Of a stretch of DNA of 64,000 nucleotides, positions 16,880 to 25,854 are shown piece after piece. Origin of the DNA: an uncultured Aquimarina sp. (GTDB lineage: Bacteria; Bacteroidota; Bacteroidia; Flavobacteriales; Flavobacteriaceae); the NCBI GenBank assembly GCA_947496355.1, contig CANMCO010000009.1, forward strand, positions 1-64,000, read 5' to 3'. The stretch's first letter is position 1. Every line of letters starts with the position of its first letter. A program made the translations under genes and the position numbers. The notes below the pieces were generated by a model. It had not been told where the DNA came from, did not search any database, and was given only the letters and a program-made list of their open reading frames with translations.

Positions 16880-18028
16880 ATGCAAAAGGTTTATTTTGAT
16901 AGCGCAGCTACAACACAATTAAGACCAGAGGTAATAGCTAAAATAACTTCTGTACTCGAAGAAGATTATGGTAACCCATCTTCAATGCATGGTTTTGGGC
17001 GTTCAGCTAAAAATCATATTGAACAAGCTCGTAAAAATATTGCCAATTATCTTGGGGTAAAGGCATCCGAAATTATATTCACATCAGGAGGTACCGAAGC
17101 TGATAATCTGGCAATAAATAGTGCAGTAAGAGATTTGGGAGTGAGACATATCATTACTTCCAAAATAGAACACCACGCGGTATTACATACGGTGCAAGAA
17201 ATAGAATCTCGTGATAAAATAAAAGTTAGCTATGTAGATATAAATGAAGATGGAGCTATAGATTATAATCATTTAGAATCATTGTTTGGTACTTCTAGTG
17301 AAAAAACACTAGTTAGTCTAATGCATGTTAACAATGAAATAGGAACGATACTGGATATAAATAAGGTAGGTGGTTTGTGCAAAGAACATAATGCGCTTTT
17401 TCATAGCGACATGGTACAATCTGTAGGGCATTTAGAAGTAAAAATGAATGAATTACAAGTTGATTTTACTGCGGTTAGTGCACATAAATTTCATGGCCCT
17501 AAAGGTGTTGGATTTGCTTATATTCGTAAGAATTCTGGGTTGAAACCGTTAATTTTTGGAGGAGAGCAGGAGCGAGGCTATCGTGCCGGAACCGAGAGTG
17601 TGCATAATATTGCCGGGATGGATGAAGCACTTCGATTGGCGTATGAAAATCTAGAAGAAGAAAAAAACTATGTTGTTGAAATTAAACAATATTTTATCGA
17701 TCAGCTTAGAGAAAAAATAGAAGGTGTAAAATTTAATGCAAATTGTTGTGATCATGATCATAGTACCTATACATTAATCAATGTTTGTTTACCTATTTCA
17801 CCAGAAAAAGCAGGGATACTGTTATTTCACTTAGATATTAATGGTATTGCATGTTCAAGAGGTAGTGCATGCCAGAGCGGGAGTAGTAAGGGGTCTCATG
17901 TACTTACCGAGATTCTATCTCAAGAAGATTTACAGAAACCTTCCGTACGTTTTTCCTTTTCCAAATATAATACTAAAGAAGAAATAGATTATGTTATCAA
18001 TGTTCTTAGGGAATTTATTGATAATTAG
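16880..18028 (+). CDS. Cysteine desulfurase family protein (NifS/IscS-like)
   Basis: The enzyme (382 residues from ATG 16880; a TTG at 16871 also lies in frame) is a class V PLP aminotransferase. It starts KVYFDSAATTQLRPEV, has the GTEADNLA and HHAVL blocks, and the Schiff-base lysine in SAHKFHGPKGVGF near residue 200. The active-site cysteine loop is ACSRGSACQSGSSKGSHVL near residue 320. It removes sulfur from cysteine for Fe-S clusters or thio-modified tRNA. No scaffold gene (iscU, sufE) lies next to it, so whether it serves Fe-S assembly or another sulfur acceptor is open. Confidence 0.88.
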   Translation: MQKVYFDSAATTQLRPEVIAKITSVLEEDYGNPSSMHGFGRSAKNHIEQARKNIANYLGVKASEIIFTSGGTEADNLAINSAVRDLGVRHIITSKIEHHAVLHTVQEIESRDKIKVSYVDINEDGAIDYNHLESLFGTSSEKTLVSLMHVNNEIGTILDINKVGGLCKEHNALFHSDMVQSVGHLEVKMNELQVDFTAVSAHKFHGPKGVGFAYIRKNSGLKPLIFGGEQERGYRAGTESVHNIAGMDEALRLAYENLEEEKNYVVEIKQYFIDQLREKIEGVKFNANCCDHDHSTYTLINVCLPISPEKAGILLFHLDINGIACSRGSACQSGSSKGSHVLTEILSQEDLQKPSVRFSFSKYNTKEEIDYVINVLREFIDN

Positions 18029-18032
18029 AATT

Positions 18033-18320
18033 ATGAAATAATTTGTTTTTCTTTTTTTTCTGGTTTGTCTGAATGTCATATTTTCTCAACAACCGGATGC
18101 ATATTCTGTTCTTGATTTTAAAACTTGCAAAGAGGTTAAAGTATCAGCCAAAACTAATTTCGAGAAAGAGAATATATGGTCATCTATAGGAACCGAAATT
18201 CAGTTTAAATATGAAGGGAAAAGAATAGAGACTCTTAATAAGCCTAATATAATTGATGAAATCAATGTCTTAGGGGATTGGGTTCCAAGGTTATTTATTT
18301 TATTCGCCGAAAAAAGGTAA
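18033..18320 (+). pseudogene. Decayed secreted-protein gene with a stop at codon 3
   Basis: ATG-AAA-TAA at 18033-18041 is followed in the same frame by 92 open codons. They begin with a textbook signal peptide core (FVFLFFLVCLNVIFSQQ) and continue into a polar body (LDFKTCKEVKVSAKTNFEKEN...). The TAA at 18039 replaces what should be a Lys/Asn-type codon of the n-region. No alternative in-frame ATG or GTG precedes the signal peptide. The body also ends early (WVPRLFILFAEKR), so the gene is probably truncated as well. It lies five bases after the cysteine desulfurase gene. I do not recognise the family. Confidence 0.6.
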
Positions 18321-18377
18321 ATTCAAGATTAAAAAGTCGCTAATAATCTATAAATAGGTTGATGAAATTTTAAGTGC

Positions 18378-20891
18378 TTAAAATTTCATTCCTACTCTCA
18401 CATTAAAAACTCGGGGTGTCAAAAAATTTGGGATAGCAAATTGAAGCTGACTAGAGGCATCTCTTACAAATGTGTTGGTAATAGAGTTTCGATTATCAAA
18501 TAGATTATAGATCTCAAAGCCAAGATTTAATTCTCTAAAGTTATTTAAAAAATGTCCATTTCTTAGTCTTTTATCTTTATCTACCACAATGTATGATATT
18601 CCAAGATCGGCTCTTCTGTAATCTCTTAATCGTGATTGAAAATCATAAGGGTCCGCATAACTTGGTGAACCCCCAGGAACTCCTGTTTGATAAATCATAT
18701 TAAGATACATTTTTAAACTAGGGATTGTAGGCACATAGTCTTGGAAAAGAACTCCGATTTTTAGTCGTTGATCTGTTGGTCTCGATATGTAACCTCTATC
18801 GTCAATGTTTTCTTCGGTTTTTAGATATCCAAGACTAACCCAGCTTTCCGTTCCAGGTACAAACTCGCCATTAAGTCTTAAATCTAATCCTTGAGCATAT
18901 GCCTTGGCATTATTTCTGGCCCGATATCTAATGCGCACATTTTCTATAGTATACGGATTAACGTCGGTTAATTTTTTATAATATATCTCTGAGGTAAGCT
19001 TAAATGGTCTATCCCACATTTTAAAACTGTAATCATTGCCAATAACCAAATGGGCAGATTGCTGTGCTTTGACTTCTGGTCTAACAACTCCCAAAGAGTC
19101 TCTTAACTCTCTGTAAAATGGAGGTTGATGATATAGTCCACCTGACACTCTGAAAATCATATCAGCTTTCCAGTTTGGTTTAATTGCTATTTGTGCTCTT
19201 GGGCTAAATACAATTTGAGAATCGGTACTAGCAACAGTACTTCCTGAAACGTTCCAGTTATGGGCTCTTACTCCTATATTGGCCCAAATTTCATTTTCAT
19301 TAATAGTCGAACGAAGACTATATTGAGCATATCCAGAAATACGGTCAATTTTTGCTTCATTGGTAGCTCTTACACTTACAAAAGGAACAATTGGACTTGC
19401 AAATGGATTATACGGCTGGTCATTTACTAAATCCAAGATAGGAGGTCTTATAGAAAAACCGGCAGAATCTACAATCTCATATTCCTGTAATCGATCTCTA
19501 ATATCTTCTGAAGTATATTTTATTCCCCAATCAAATTGGTGTTTATCTGCAATATACGTTCCTTTGTGTTCTACATTGAATATTAGTGCGTCAAGATCAT
19601 TTCGCGCATGGGTTAATTGAGAACCAACACCTTCATTAAATACTACTTCTCCTAAATCTTCACTACCAATATCTGTGTTAACTGTCCCTAAAAAATAAGC
19701 AGCTAATATATCATAATGTTCTTGCTCTTGGGTGTGATAAGCAGAACCAATTAATTTTAAGGTTAGATTTTCATTAGGTTGATAGGTTCCTTTTAGGGCT
19801 CCAAAATAGGTGTTGTACTGGTCTTCTTCTTGTCCTTGATAAAAAACACTAAGAGCTTGTACGGTTTGTAGAGTACCAAAATTTACTTGCTGGCTTATTG
19901 GTTCATAATCATATCGGTTGATTGCCAAATTTCCCAGAAACCCTAATTCAAACTTATTGGTGATATTATAGGATAAATATGTCTGAATGTCTGCAAATCT
20001 AGGTTGAAAATTGGTTTCAGTATCTCTGGCATCTACTAAAAGGCTATTATCTCTATATCGTACACCAACAATACCAGAAAACTTTTTGTTTTTAGAAATT
20101 CCTCCTGCAGAGAGACTTCCTCCCAGAAGACTCAAGTTTGCGGTAGCTCCTAATCGAGTCGGTCTTTTATAGGTAATATTTAGAACAGAAGAGAGTTTAT
20201 CTCCATATTTAGCCTGAAAACCACCTGCAGAGAAATCGACATTTCTTACTAAATCTGTATTTACAAAACTTAAACCTTCTTGTTGTCCTGACCGTATTAA
20301 AAATGGTCTATATACTTCTATTTCGTTTACGTAAACCAGATTTTCGTCAAAATTTCCTCCTCTAACAGCATATTGTGTGCTTAATTCGTTGTTTGAACTA
20401 ACACCTGGCAGGCTTTTTAATAATCCCTCAACACCAGCATTGGCAGATGGTGTGGTTCTTATTGTTTCTGGGTCTAATGTCGTGATTCCTTCTACAGTCT
20501 TCCTTTCCTTACCAGATATGATCACTTCACTTATTTGTTCGACATTTGTTTTAAGAACCGGATTTAATTCATACTCTTGGTTTGCTTCTAGTTTAATTAC
20601 AAATCGCATATCTTTTAAGCTGATATGTGATATTTTCACTTCGATTTCTTGATTAGCAGGAATGTCTAGTTGATAAACTCCATTTTTATCAGATTGAGTA
20701 CCCGAGTTGTTGTAAGAGATGTTGGCACCAGAAATAGGTGTGTTGTTTTCATCAAGAACAACACCTTTAAGGATGGCATCTTGAGCCAAAGATTGTATAC
20801 TGATAAAAACGAAAAAAGTGACGATAAAGAAAAAAAGATTATTTTTCAAAAAATATGAATATTTAAGGTTTTCTAAAGAATGTTGTTTCAA
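18378..20891 (-). CDS. TonB-dependent receptor with carboxypeptidase-regulatory N-domain
   Basis: The 837-residue protein has a signal peptide (residues ~17-37, ending SLAQ), then a CarboxypepD_reg-like beta domain (AILKGVVLDENNTPISGANISYNN, ~38-115). The plug domain follows (EGLLKSLPGVSSNNELSTQYAVRGGNFDENLVYVNEIEV, ~130-250), then the C-terminal 22-strand barrel ending in the aromatic VFNVRVGMKF. Such receptors import scarce nutrients across the outer membrane with TonB energy; the ligand is unknown. There is no SusD partner, so a glycan-uptake role is not suggested. The gene overlaps the M23 peptidase gene by 29 bases, so they are co-expressed. Confidence 0.93.
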   Translation of the reverse strand: MKQHSLENLKYSYFLKNNLFFFIVTFFVFISIQSLAQDAILKGVVLDENNTPISGANISYNNSGTQSDKNGVYQLDIPANQEIEVKISHISLKDMRFVIKLEANQEYELNPVLKTNVEQISEVIISGKERKTVEGITTLDPETIRTTPSANAGVEGLLKSLPGVSSNNELSTQYAVRGGNFDENLVYVNEIEVYRPFLIRSGQQEGLSFVNTDLVRNVDFSAGGFQAKYGDKLSSVLNITYKRPTRLGATANLSLLGGSLSAGGISKNKKFSGIVGVRYRDNSLLVDARDTETNFQPRFADIQTYLSYNITNKFELGFLGNLAINRYDYEPISQQVNFGTLQTVQALSVFYQGQEEDQYNTYFGALKGTYQPNENLTLKLIGSAYHTQEQEHYDILAAYFLGTVNTDIGSEDLGEVVFNEGVGSQLTHARNDLDALIFNVEHKGTYIADKHQFDWGIKYTSEDIRDRLQEYEIVDSAGFSIRPPILDLVNDQPYNPFASPIVPFVSVRATNEAKIDRISGYAQYSLRSTINENEIWANIGVRAHNWNVSGSTVASTDSQIVFSPRAQIAIKPNWKADMIFRVSGGLYHQPPFYRELRDSLGVVRPEVKAQQSAHLVIGNDYSFKMWDRPFKLTSEIYYKKLTDVNPYTIENVRIRYRARNNAKAYAQGLDLRLNGEFVPGTESWVSLGYLKTEENIDDRGYISRPTDQRLKIGVLFQDYVPTIPSLKMYLNMIYQTGVPGGSPSYADPYDFQSRLRDYRRADLGISYIVVDKDKRLRNGHFLNNFRELNLGFEIYNLFDNRNSITNTFVRDASSQLQFAIPNFLTPRVFNVRVGMKF

Positions 20892-22551
20892 ATGTGGCTC
20901 TGTTTCCTGTATTATCTAACACAACGAGTTTAAAATTATTTTCTGGGTCTGTATTAACTTTGTCATTGAAGTCATAAATTAACATTCCTGTTTTATAATC
21001 ATACTCCATAAGAATGAATTTTCCATTTATAGTACCTCTATAATTTTTTATTCCAGATTCTGAATCATTAATCTTTACTTTAAGGTGTGTAGCTTTGGAT
21101 ATCCATTGCTTACTAGAAACATTTATAGGGACAATACTTGGTTTTTGGGTATCTGCAAATAAAGAATATTTTCCGAAGGTTCGTGTTCTTGTTGAAAATC
21201 GATCTCCTTTTTTTGATGTTCGTGTATACGACGGCTCATTCTTTTTATTAACTCGGCCGATATACAAGTTTTTTCGATCTTCTTCTTTGTAACGAGAAAC
21301 GTCAAAAACCAATGTCATGTTTTTATGTAAAGGAGTTTCGTCATTATGAATTTCTGCGGTTTCACCATTTACAGAAAGGTTTAGATAAGTGTCATCATAT
21401 AGACTACCTCTTGGGATTAAAAGGTCAACAATACCGTCATTAAATGTATAATTTTCGTTTGCTTGTACAAAGTATGGCGTTTTTGATATATTAGTTTTGG
21501 AAATTAAATCGGTATACTTTCCTTGTATTGGTACATCAATAGTAGTTGTGTTGTTTTTGAAATCTTTAATATATATTTTATAGTTATAAGAAAGGCTATC
21601 TTCAATTCTTATAAAACCATTGTCCATCTTCTTTTTAAAGACAGTGAGGGGGTTATTTTGTTCAACAAATAGTTTGCTTATTCTGCTTCTGTTTCTTTTG
21701 AAGTATGTGTAGTCAATAAGTCGATTAACATAGCGTGTTTCAGAGAAAGAGAATCGATTCATTACTAACTTTAAATTTTCCTGTCCATTGACTTCGGTTG
21801 ATATTTCATAAATACCGTTTCTGTTATTCGCCAAATCCTGTTTGTCTATTGTAGACACACCGAAACCAATATTGCCATGTGCATTTATATTTTCGGCTTT
21901 AAAAGTCCCATCTTCCCTTTGTGTTAGTTTTAATCTAAATGGCTCTTGGCTACCATCAACATGTGCATTTTTATCTAGGCTATATGCCCATAGGCTATTT
22001 ATTATAGGTTTTTTTGTGTCTTGTACATCAAGCCCAAAACTCAACGGGTTCATTGGTCTGGATTTAGAATCTCTAATTTCAAAATGCAAGTGTGGGCCAG
22101 AACTACCTCCGGTATTTCCACTAAAGGCAATAATATCCCCCTTGGTAACCATTAAAGAACTAGACTTAGGGAAAAGTTCTATTTCATAAGATTCCTTTGC
22201 ATATTGCCGCTCTTTGACAAAGGCTTCGATTTCTGGTGAAAACTTACTCAAATGTGCATAAACACTGGTGTAACCGTTTGGGTGTACGATGTAGATAGCT
22301 TTTCCATATCCTCCATGAGAAACTTTTATTCTACTTACTCTTCCAGAAGCCGCGGCATATACATTAAGACCTTCTTCTCCCTGGGTTTTCATATCCAACC
22401 CAGAATGGAAATGATTAGATCTTAATTCTCCAAAAGTTCCAGAAACAACCAAAGGAATATCCAATGGTGCCATGAAGTAATCTTTTGCAATGTCTTTCTG
22501 ACCATAACAAAATGATAGTCCAAAAATTATAAAAAATATAATTGCTCGCAT
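20863..22551 (-). CDS. M23 family metallopeptidase, secreted
   Basis: The 562-residue protein has a signal peptide (MRAIIFFIIFGLSFCYGQ). The LytM/M23 domain lies at residues ~30-175, with zinc ligands in SNHFHSGLDMKT (H-x3-D) and HLHFEIRDS (HxH). About 380 residues of beta-rich C-terminal domains follow; I do not recognise them. M23 enzymes cleave peptidoglycan cross-bridges, or act as activators of other hydrolases if inactive; here the metal site is intact. It is upstream of, and overlaps, the TonB-dependent receptor gene. Its tie to that receptor is unexplained. Confidence 0.9.
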   Translation of the reverse strand: MRAIIFFIIFGLSFCYGQKDIAKDYFMAPLDIPLVVSGTFGELRSNHFHSGLDMKTQGEEGLNVYAAASGRVSRIKVSHGGYGKAIYIVHPNGYTSVYAHLSKFSPEIEAFVKERQYAKESYEIELFPKSSSLMVTKGDIIAFSGNTGGSSGPHLHFEIRDSKSRPMNPLSFGLDVQDTKKPIINSLWAYSLDKNAHVDGSQEPFRLKLTQREDGTFKAENINAHGNIGFGVSTIDKQDLANNRNGIYEISTEVNGQENLKLVMNRFSFSETRYVNRLIDYTYFKRNRSRISKLFVEQNNPLTVFKKKMDNGFIRIEDSLSYNYKIYIKDFKNNTTTIDVPIQGKYTDLISKTNISKTPYFVQANENYTFNDGIVDLLIPRGSLYDDTYLNLSVNGETAEIHNDETPLHKNMTLVFDVSRYKEEDRKNLYIGRVNKKNEPSYTRTSKKGDRFSTRTRTFGKYSLFADTQKPSIVPINVSSKQWISKATHLKVKINDSESGIKNYRGTINGKFILMEYDYKTGMLIYDFNDKVNTDPENNFKLVVLDNTGNRATFETTFFRKP

Positions 22552-22608
22552 AAATGAGTTTAAAAGTAAATGTTTATGTGTGACATATAAAACTACTTCT
22601 TTCTACAG

Positions 22609-23655
22609 TTATATACTCTGTAACGCTTTATTAACAGCATTATTTAGATATCCTCCAGAAATTATTTTTGTTCTTGCGCTATCAATATTTGATTTCATTT
22701 TTTGATAATCTTCGTTAGATAGTTGTTCAAGTTTATCACTTAGATCTTTTAAGTTTGATACAACAATACCCAAGTTGTTTTCTAAAATAAAAGCACTTAT
22801 CGCTGCTTTATCCCAAACTATGATTGGTAATCCGCATAAAATATATAATGATGTTTTATGTGGATTGTTAAATTTTAAATACTGTCCATATTGCCCACTA
22901 CATTCTTCTGTCGATGTACCATCCCATACCAATCCAAAAGAACCTTCAATACGATAAGCTACTTCATCAGATGGAAATGCTCCTTCATAGGATATTATAG
23001 ATTCTTCTTTTGGGGCTTTAAGTTTTTGATAATCAAAACCAATGCCATAGAGTTTCATCTTAAAATCATTCTTCTCTAATGTGTCTAGATCGTAGATGTA
23101 AGAATTTTTACCATCACCAAAACCACCGGCATATACTACCTTATAAGGTTTTGTTCCATTGTTTTTATTATTCTGTACAGGTAAACCGTCATTAAGGATG
23201 TAATCAAATATCCCTAGTACGATGATTGGGATCTGAACATTTTGTTCAACAAACCAATCTCTCATTGCTTGATTATGAACAATGATTGCATCTGATGTAA
23301 TTATTTTTTTTAATTCTTTACTGGCACTACCTGTTCGACCTTTCAAGAATCTAACATCATGAACAATTGTGATAATACGGCACCGTTTTAGTTTTGCTAT
23401 AAATAGTACATAACCTCTAAACTTATTTAAAGGATATTGCGTGCATAAAGTGCTCTTGAAAGGTAAACGTAATAAAGCATAAGTGATACCTAAGAAATTC
23501 TTTATTGTTCCTAGAGCCGAATTTGGGATTGAAGATTGTTTAAATCCTAAATTTTTGAATCCCATTTCCTGTAAAATGAACTCACAATCAGTTTTAGCTT
23601 TTCCCGCAGCATTAAAAAGAGATTTGTAATTTCTTGAGATATAATACCCTGTCAT
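22609..23655 (-). CDS. Glycosyltransferase, beta-1,6-galactofuranosyltransferase (WbbI)-like
   Basis: This 348-residue cytoplasmic enzyme has a GT-B-like layout: an N-terminal acceptor half with CRIITIVHDVRFLKG and a C-terminal nucleotide-sugar half with KVVYAGGFGDGKNSYIYDLD, GAFPSDEVAYRIEGSFGLVWDG and CGLPIIVWDKAAISAFI. These are the blocks of WbbI-type beta-1,6-galactofuranosyltransferases as I recall them. It is divergent from glf, which makes UDP-galactofuranose, and this context supports galactofuranose as donor. It probably adds galactofuranose to a surface polysaccharide or lipopolysaccharide. The exact linkage is inferred. Confidence 0.75.
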   Translation of the reverse strand: MTGYYISRNYKSLFNAAGKAKTDCEFILQEMGFKNLGFKQSSIPNSALGTIKNFLGITYALLRLPFKSTLCTQYPLNKFRGYVLFIAKLKRCRIITIVHDVRFLKGRTGSASKELKKIITSDAIIVHNQAMRDWFVEQNVQIPIIVLGIFDYILNDGLPVQNNKNNGTKPYKVVYAGGFGDGKNSYIYDLDTLEKNDFKMKLYGIGFDYQKLKAPKEESIISYEGAFPSDEVAYRIEGSFGLVWDGTSTEECSGQYGQYLKFNNPHKTSLYILCGLPIIVWDKAAISAFILENNLGIVVSNLKDLSDKLEQLSNEDYQKMKSNIDSARTKIISGGYLNNAVNKALQSI

Positions 23656-23837
23656 ATTTCGAGTTAAATTTCTGGAATGAAAGATACATACATTTTATTT
23701 TTTTATGCCAAATATTATTAAGATTATTGTTACGAACTCTATTTGAGCAGGTATTCTTAAGTACTAGTCGGTTTAAAACATTAGATTTGGAAATTGATAT
23801 TTGGACTATGGAGTAATTAATTAAAATACGAGTAAAA

Positions 23838-24956
23838 GTGATAGAAAAAGAATATGATTATTTAATAGTGGGAGCAGGGTTGTTTGGAAGTGTTTTTGCA
23901 CATGAAATGAAAAAACGAGGAAAAAAATGCCTTGTTATAGATAAACGAGATCATTTGGGAGGTAACGTATATTGTGAGAAAAAAGAAGATATTAATATAC
24001 ATAAGTATGGTGCCCATATTTTTCATACCAATGACAAAAGGATTTGGGATTACGTAAATCAATTTGCAACCTTTAATAATTATATCAACTCGCCAATATC
24101 TTTGTCTAAAGGTAAGTTGTATAACTTGCCTTTTAATATGAATACGTTTTACCAGTTATGGGGCACCAAAACTCCAGAAGAAGCAAAACAAAAAATCAAT
24201 GAGCAAATAGCCAAGTATGGAAGTAAAAGTCCGAAAAACCTTGAAGAACAAGCACTTTCATTGGTTGGTAAAGATATCTATGAAACCTTTATTAAAGAAT
24301 ATACAGAAAAGCAATGGGGTAAAAAAGCTACAAAGCTTCCTGCTTTTATAATAAAACGTTTGCCTGTTCGATTTACATTTGATAACAACTATTTTAATGA
24401 TAGATATCAAGGTATACCCGTTGGAGGATATAATACTATTATTGATGGATTATTGGATGGAATTGATACGAAAACGAATATTGATTTTTTTGAAGAAAGA
24501 GACCATTTAGAAGCATTAGCAGATAAAGTAGTCTATACAGGTAAAATAGATGAATTTTTTGAATATAAGTATGGGCAGCTGGAGTATAGATCATTACGTT
24601 TCGAACATGAATTGCATGAAATTGAAAACTATCAAGGTAACGCAGTGGTGAACTATAATGACGCCGACTATTCATTTACAAGAATTATAGAACACAAGCA
24701 TTTTGAGTTTGGTAAACAAGACAAAACTATCATAACCAAAGAATATCCTGAAGCATGGAATAGGGGAAAAGAGGCTTATTATCCAATAAATAATGATGAA
24801 AATCAGCAATTATTTAAAAAATATAAAGAAGAGTCGCTTAAGTTAGAAAATGTAATTTTTGGTGGACGACTGGCAGAGTATCGTTACTATGACATGCACC
24901 AGATCATAGCTTCATCACTGGCTAAAGTAGAAGAAATATCAAGAGCAGAACAGTAA
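23838..24956 (+). CDS. glf: UDP-galactopyranose mutase
   Basis: The 372-residue flavoenzyme has the N-terminal FAD-binding GxGxxG-like motif YLIVGAGLFGSVFAHEM and the family blocks DKRDHLGGNVY, INIHKYGAHIFHTND and WGTKTPEEAKQKI. It also has FIKEYTEKQWGKKATKLPA, RLPVRFTFDNNYFNDRYQG and the C-terminal GRLAEYRYYDMHQIIA. It converts UDP-galactopyranose to UDP-galactofuranose, needed for galactofuranose polymers. The start is GTG at 23838; the next in-frame ATG is inside the FAD fold. It is divergent from the galactofuranosyltransferase-like gene, separated by 182 bases. Confidence 0.95.
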   Translation: MIEKEYDYLIVGAGLFGSVFAHEMKKRGKKCLVIDKRDHLGGNVYCEKKEDINIHKYGAHIFHTNDKRIWDYVNQFATFNNYINSPISLSKGKLYNLPFNMNTFYQLWGTKTPEEAKQKINEQIAKYGSKSPKNLEEQALSLVGKDIYETFIKEYTEKQWGKKATKLPAFIIKRLPVRFTFDNNYFNDRYQGIPVGGYNTIIDGLLDGIDTKTNIDFFEERDHLEALADKVVYTGKIDEFFEYKYGQLEYRSLRFEHELHEIENYQGNAVVNYNDADYSFTRIIEHKHFEFGKQDKTIITKEYPEAWNRGKEAYYPINNDENQQLFKKYKEESLKLENVIFGGRLAEYRYYDMHQIIASSLAKVEEISRAEQ

Positions 24957-25012
24957 TAATTATGGCATATAAAATTAGTTTAAAAACTATTGGGTTTTTT
25001 CAATTGGTATGT

Positions 25013-25020
25013 TAACTTTG
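25013..25020 (+). promoter_or_regulatory. TAACTTTG -7 element with a TTG -33 element
   Basis: TTG (24990-24992), a 20-base spacer and TAACTTTG (25013-25020) form a full Bacteroidota promoter. It lies 29 bases before the start of the coiled-coil gene and probably drives that gene and zapA. Confidence 0.7.
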
Positions 25021-25049
25021 TGTAACGAAGTATTGCGTAAAATATATTA

Positions 25050-25340
25050 ATGAGTGATTTAATTGAAATTGTTGATTCTCTTGAGAATAGGATAAGCAAG
25101 CTGCTACATAAGTATGAGTTAATGAAACAGCAGAATGCAGATCTAAAAAGTAAAATACAAGAATTAGAGTCCAATTCAGAACTTCAAACGAATCAATTAA
25201 AGCATTGGGAAGAAAAATTCAGTGCACTCAAAAATGCTAATGCAATGCTTGGCAGTGACGAATATAAACGGGAGACCAAGCTCAAAATAAACGCCTTAAT
25301 AAAAGAAATAGACATGTGTATTTCACAGCTCTCTGAATGA
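25050..25340 (+). CDS. Small coiled-coil protein upstream of zapA
   Basis: A 96-residue protein that is almost entirely helical, with heptad spacing from residue 3 to about 60 (DLIEIVDSLENRISKLLHKYELM, then NADLKSKIQELES). A second helix ends INALIKEIDMCISQL. It has no signal peptide or membrane segment. It is seven bases upstream of zapA and co-transcribed with it. Its size, coiled-coil form and position suggest a ZapB-like partner of ZapA in the division ring, but there is no direct sequence proof and the family is not one I can name with certainty. Confidence 0.75.
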   Translation: MSDLIEIVDSLENRISKLLHKYELMKQQNADLKSKIQELESNSELQTNQLKHWEEKFSALKNANAMLGSDEYKRETKLKINALIKEIDMCISQLSE

Positions 25341-25347
25341 TTTAAAT

Positions 25348-25638
25348 ATGGCAGATAAGCTCAAAATTAAACTATCAATTGCAGATCGTGTATATCCATT
25401 GACTATTAATCCGGATCAGGAAGAAGGTCTGCGAAAAGCAGCCAAAAAGATAGAGGCAATGATAAAGCAATTTGAGCAAAGCTATGCAGTAAGAGATAAA
25501 CAAGATGTATTAGCAATGTGCGCATTGCAATTTGCCGCACAGGTCGAACAAAAGGTTATAGATAAAGATGATGATGATGTAAATGTAGTAAATAGATTAA
25601 ATTCTTTAAACGATTTACTATATGAACATTTGTCATAA
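25348..25638 (+). CDS. zapA: Cell division protein ZapA
   Basis: The 96-residue protein has the ZapA N-domain (KIKLSIADRVYPLTINPDQEEGLRKAAKKI), a helical linker and a C-terminal helix (DVLAMCALQFAAQVEQK) that forms the tetrameric coiled coil. ZapA binds and cross-links FtsZ filaments at midcell. Its length is typical. The neighbour upstream encodes a coiled-coil protein, and downstream lies the probable 6S RNA, the same order as zapA-ssrS in many bacteria. Start at ATG 25348. Confidence 0.9.
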   Translation: MADKLKIKLSIADRVYPLTINPDQEEGLRKAAKKIEAMIKQFEQSYAVRDKQDVLAMCALQFAAQVEQKVIDKDDDDVNVVNRLNSLNDLLYEHLS

Positions 25639-25659
25639 CGTTCATTAAAATAAATAAGG

Positions 25660-25831
25660 TTACTGCCTGCACTAGTTGTTATTTTGATAAACTCAACAAG
25701 AATTAATTCAAAAGGGTGAGTTTAAATTGTAAAAGCGCGCCGCCATAGAGCGGATTCTTGAGCAATTTGTTAGCCCTAAACCTGTTTTTACAGAGTTTAT
25801 ACAAAACCTTTTACTAGTGCAGGCTTTTTTT
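25660..25831 (+). ncRNA. ssrS: 6S RNA (SsrS)
   Basis: Between zapA and rny, a perfect 12-base terminal stem GCCTGCACTAGT (25665-25676) / ACTAGTGCAGGC (25813-25824) closes a ~160-base region and is followed by eight Ts. The interior can form a long imperfect hairpin with a central bubble, as in 6S RNA, which binds the housekeeping RNA polymerase holoenzyme and represses it in stationary phase. The position right after zapA is the classical ssrS locus. No open frame is present. The 5' end is approximate. I have not computed the fold or run a covariance model. Confidence 0.85.
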
Positions 25832-25854
25832 ATACACAAATATTAACAAAGATT

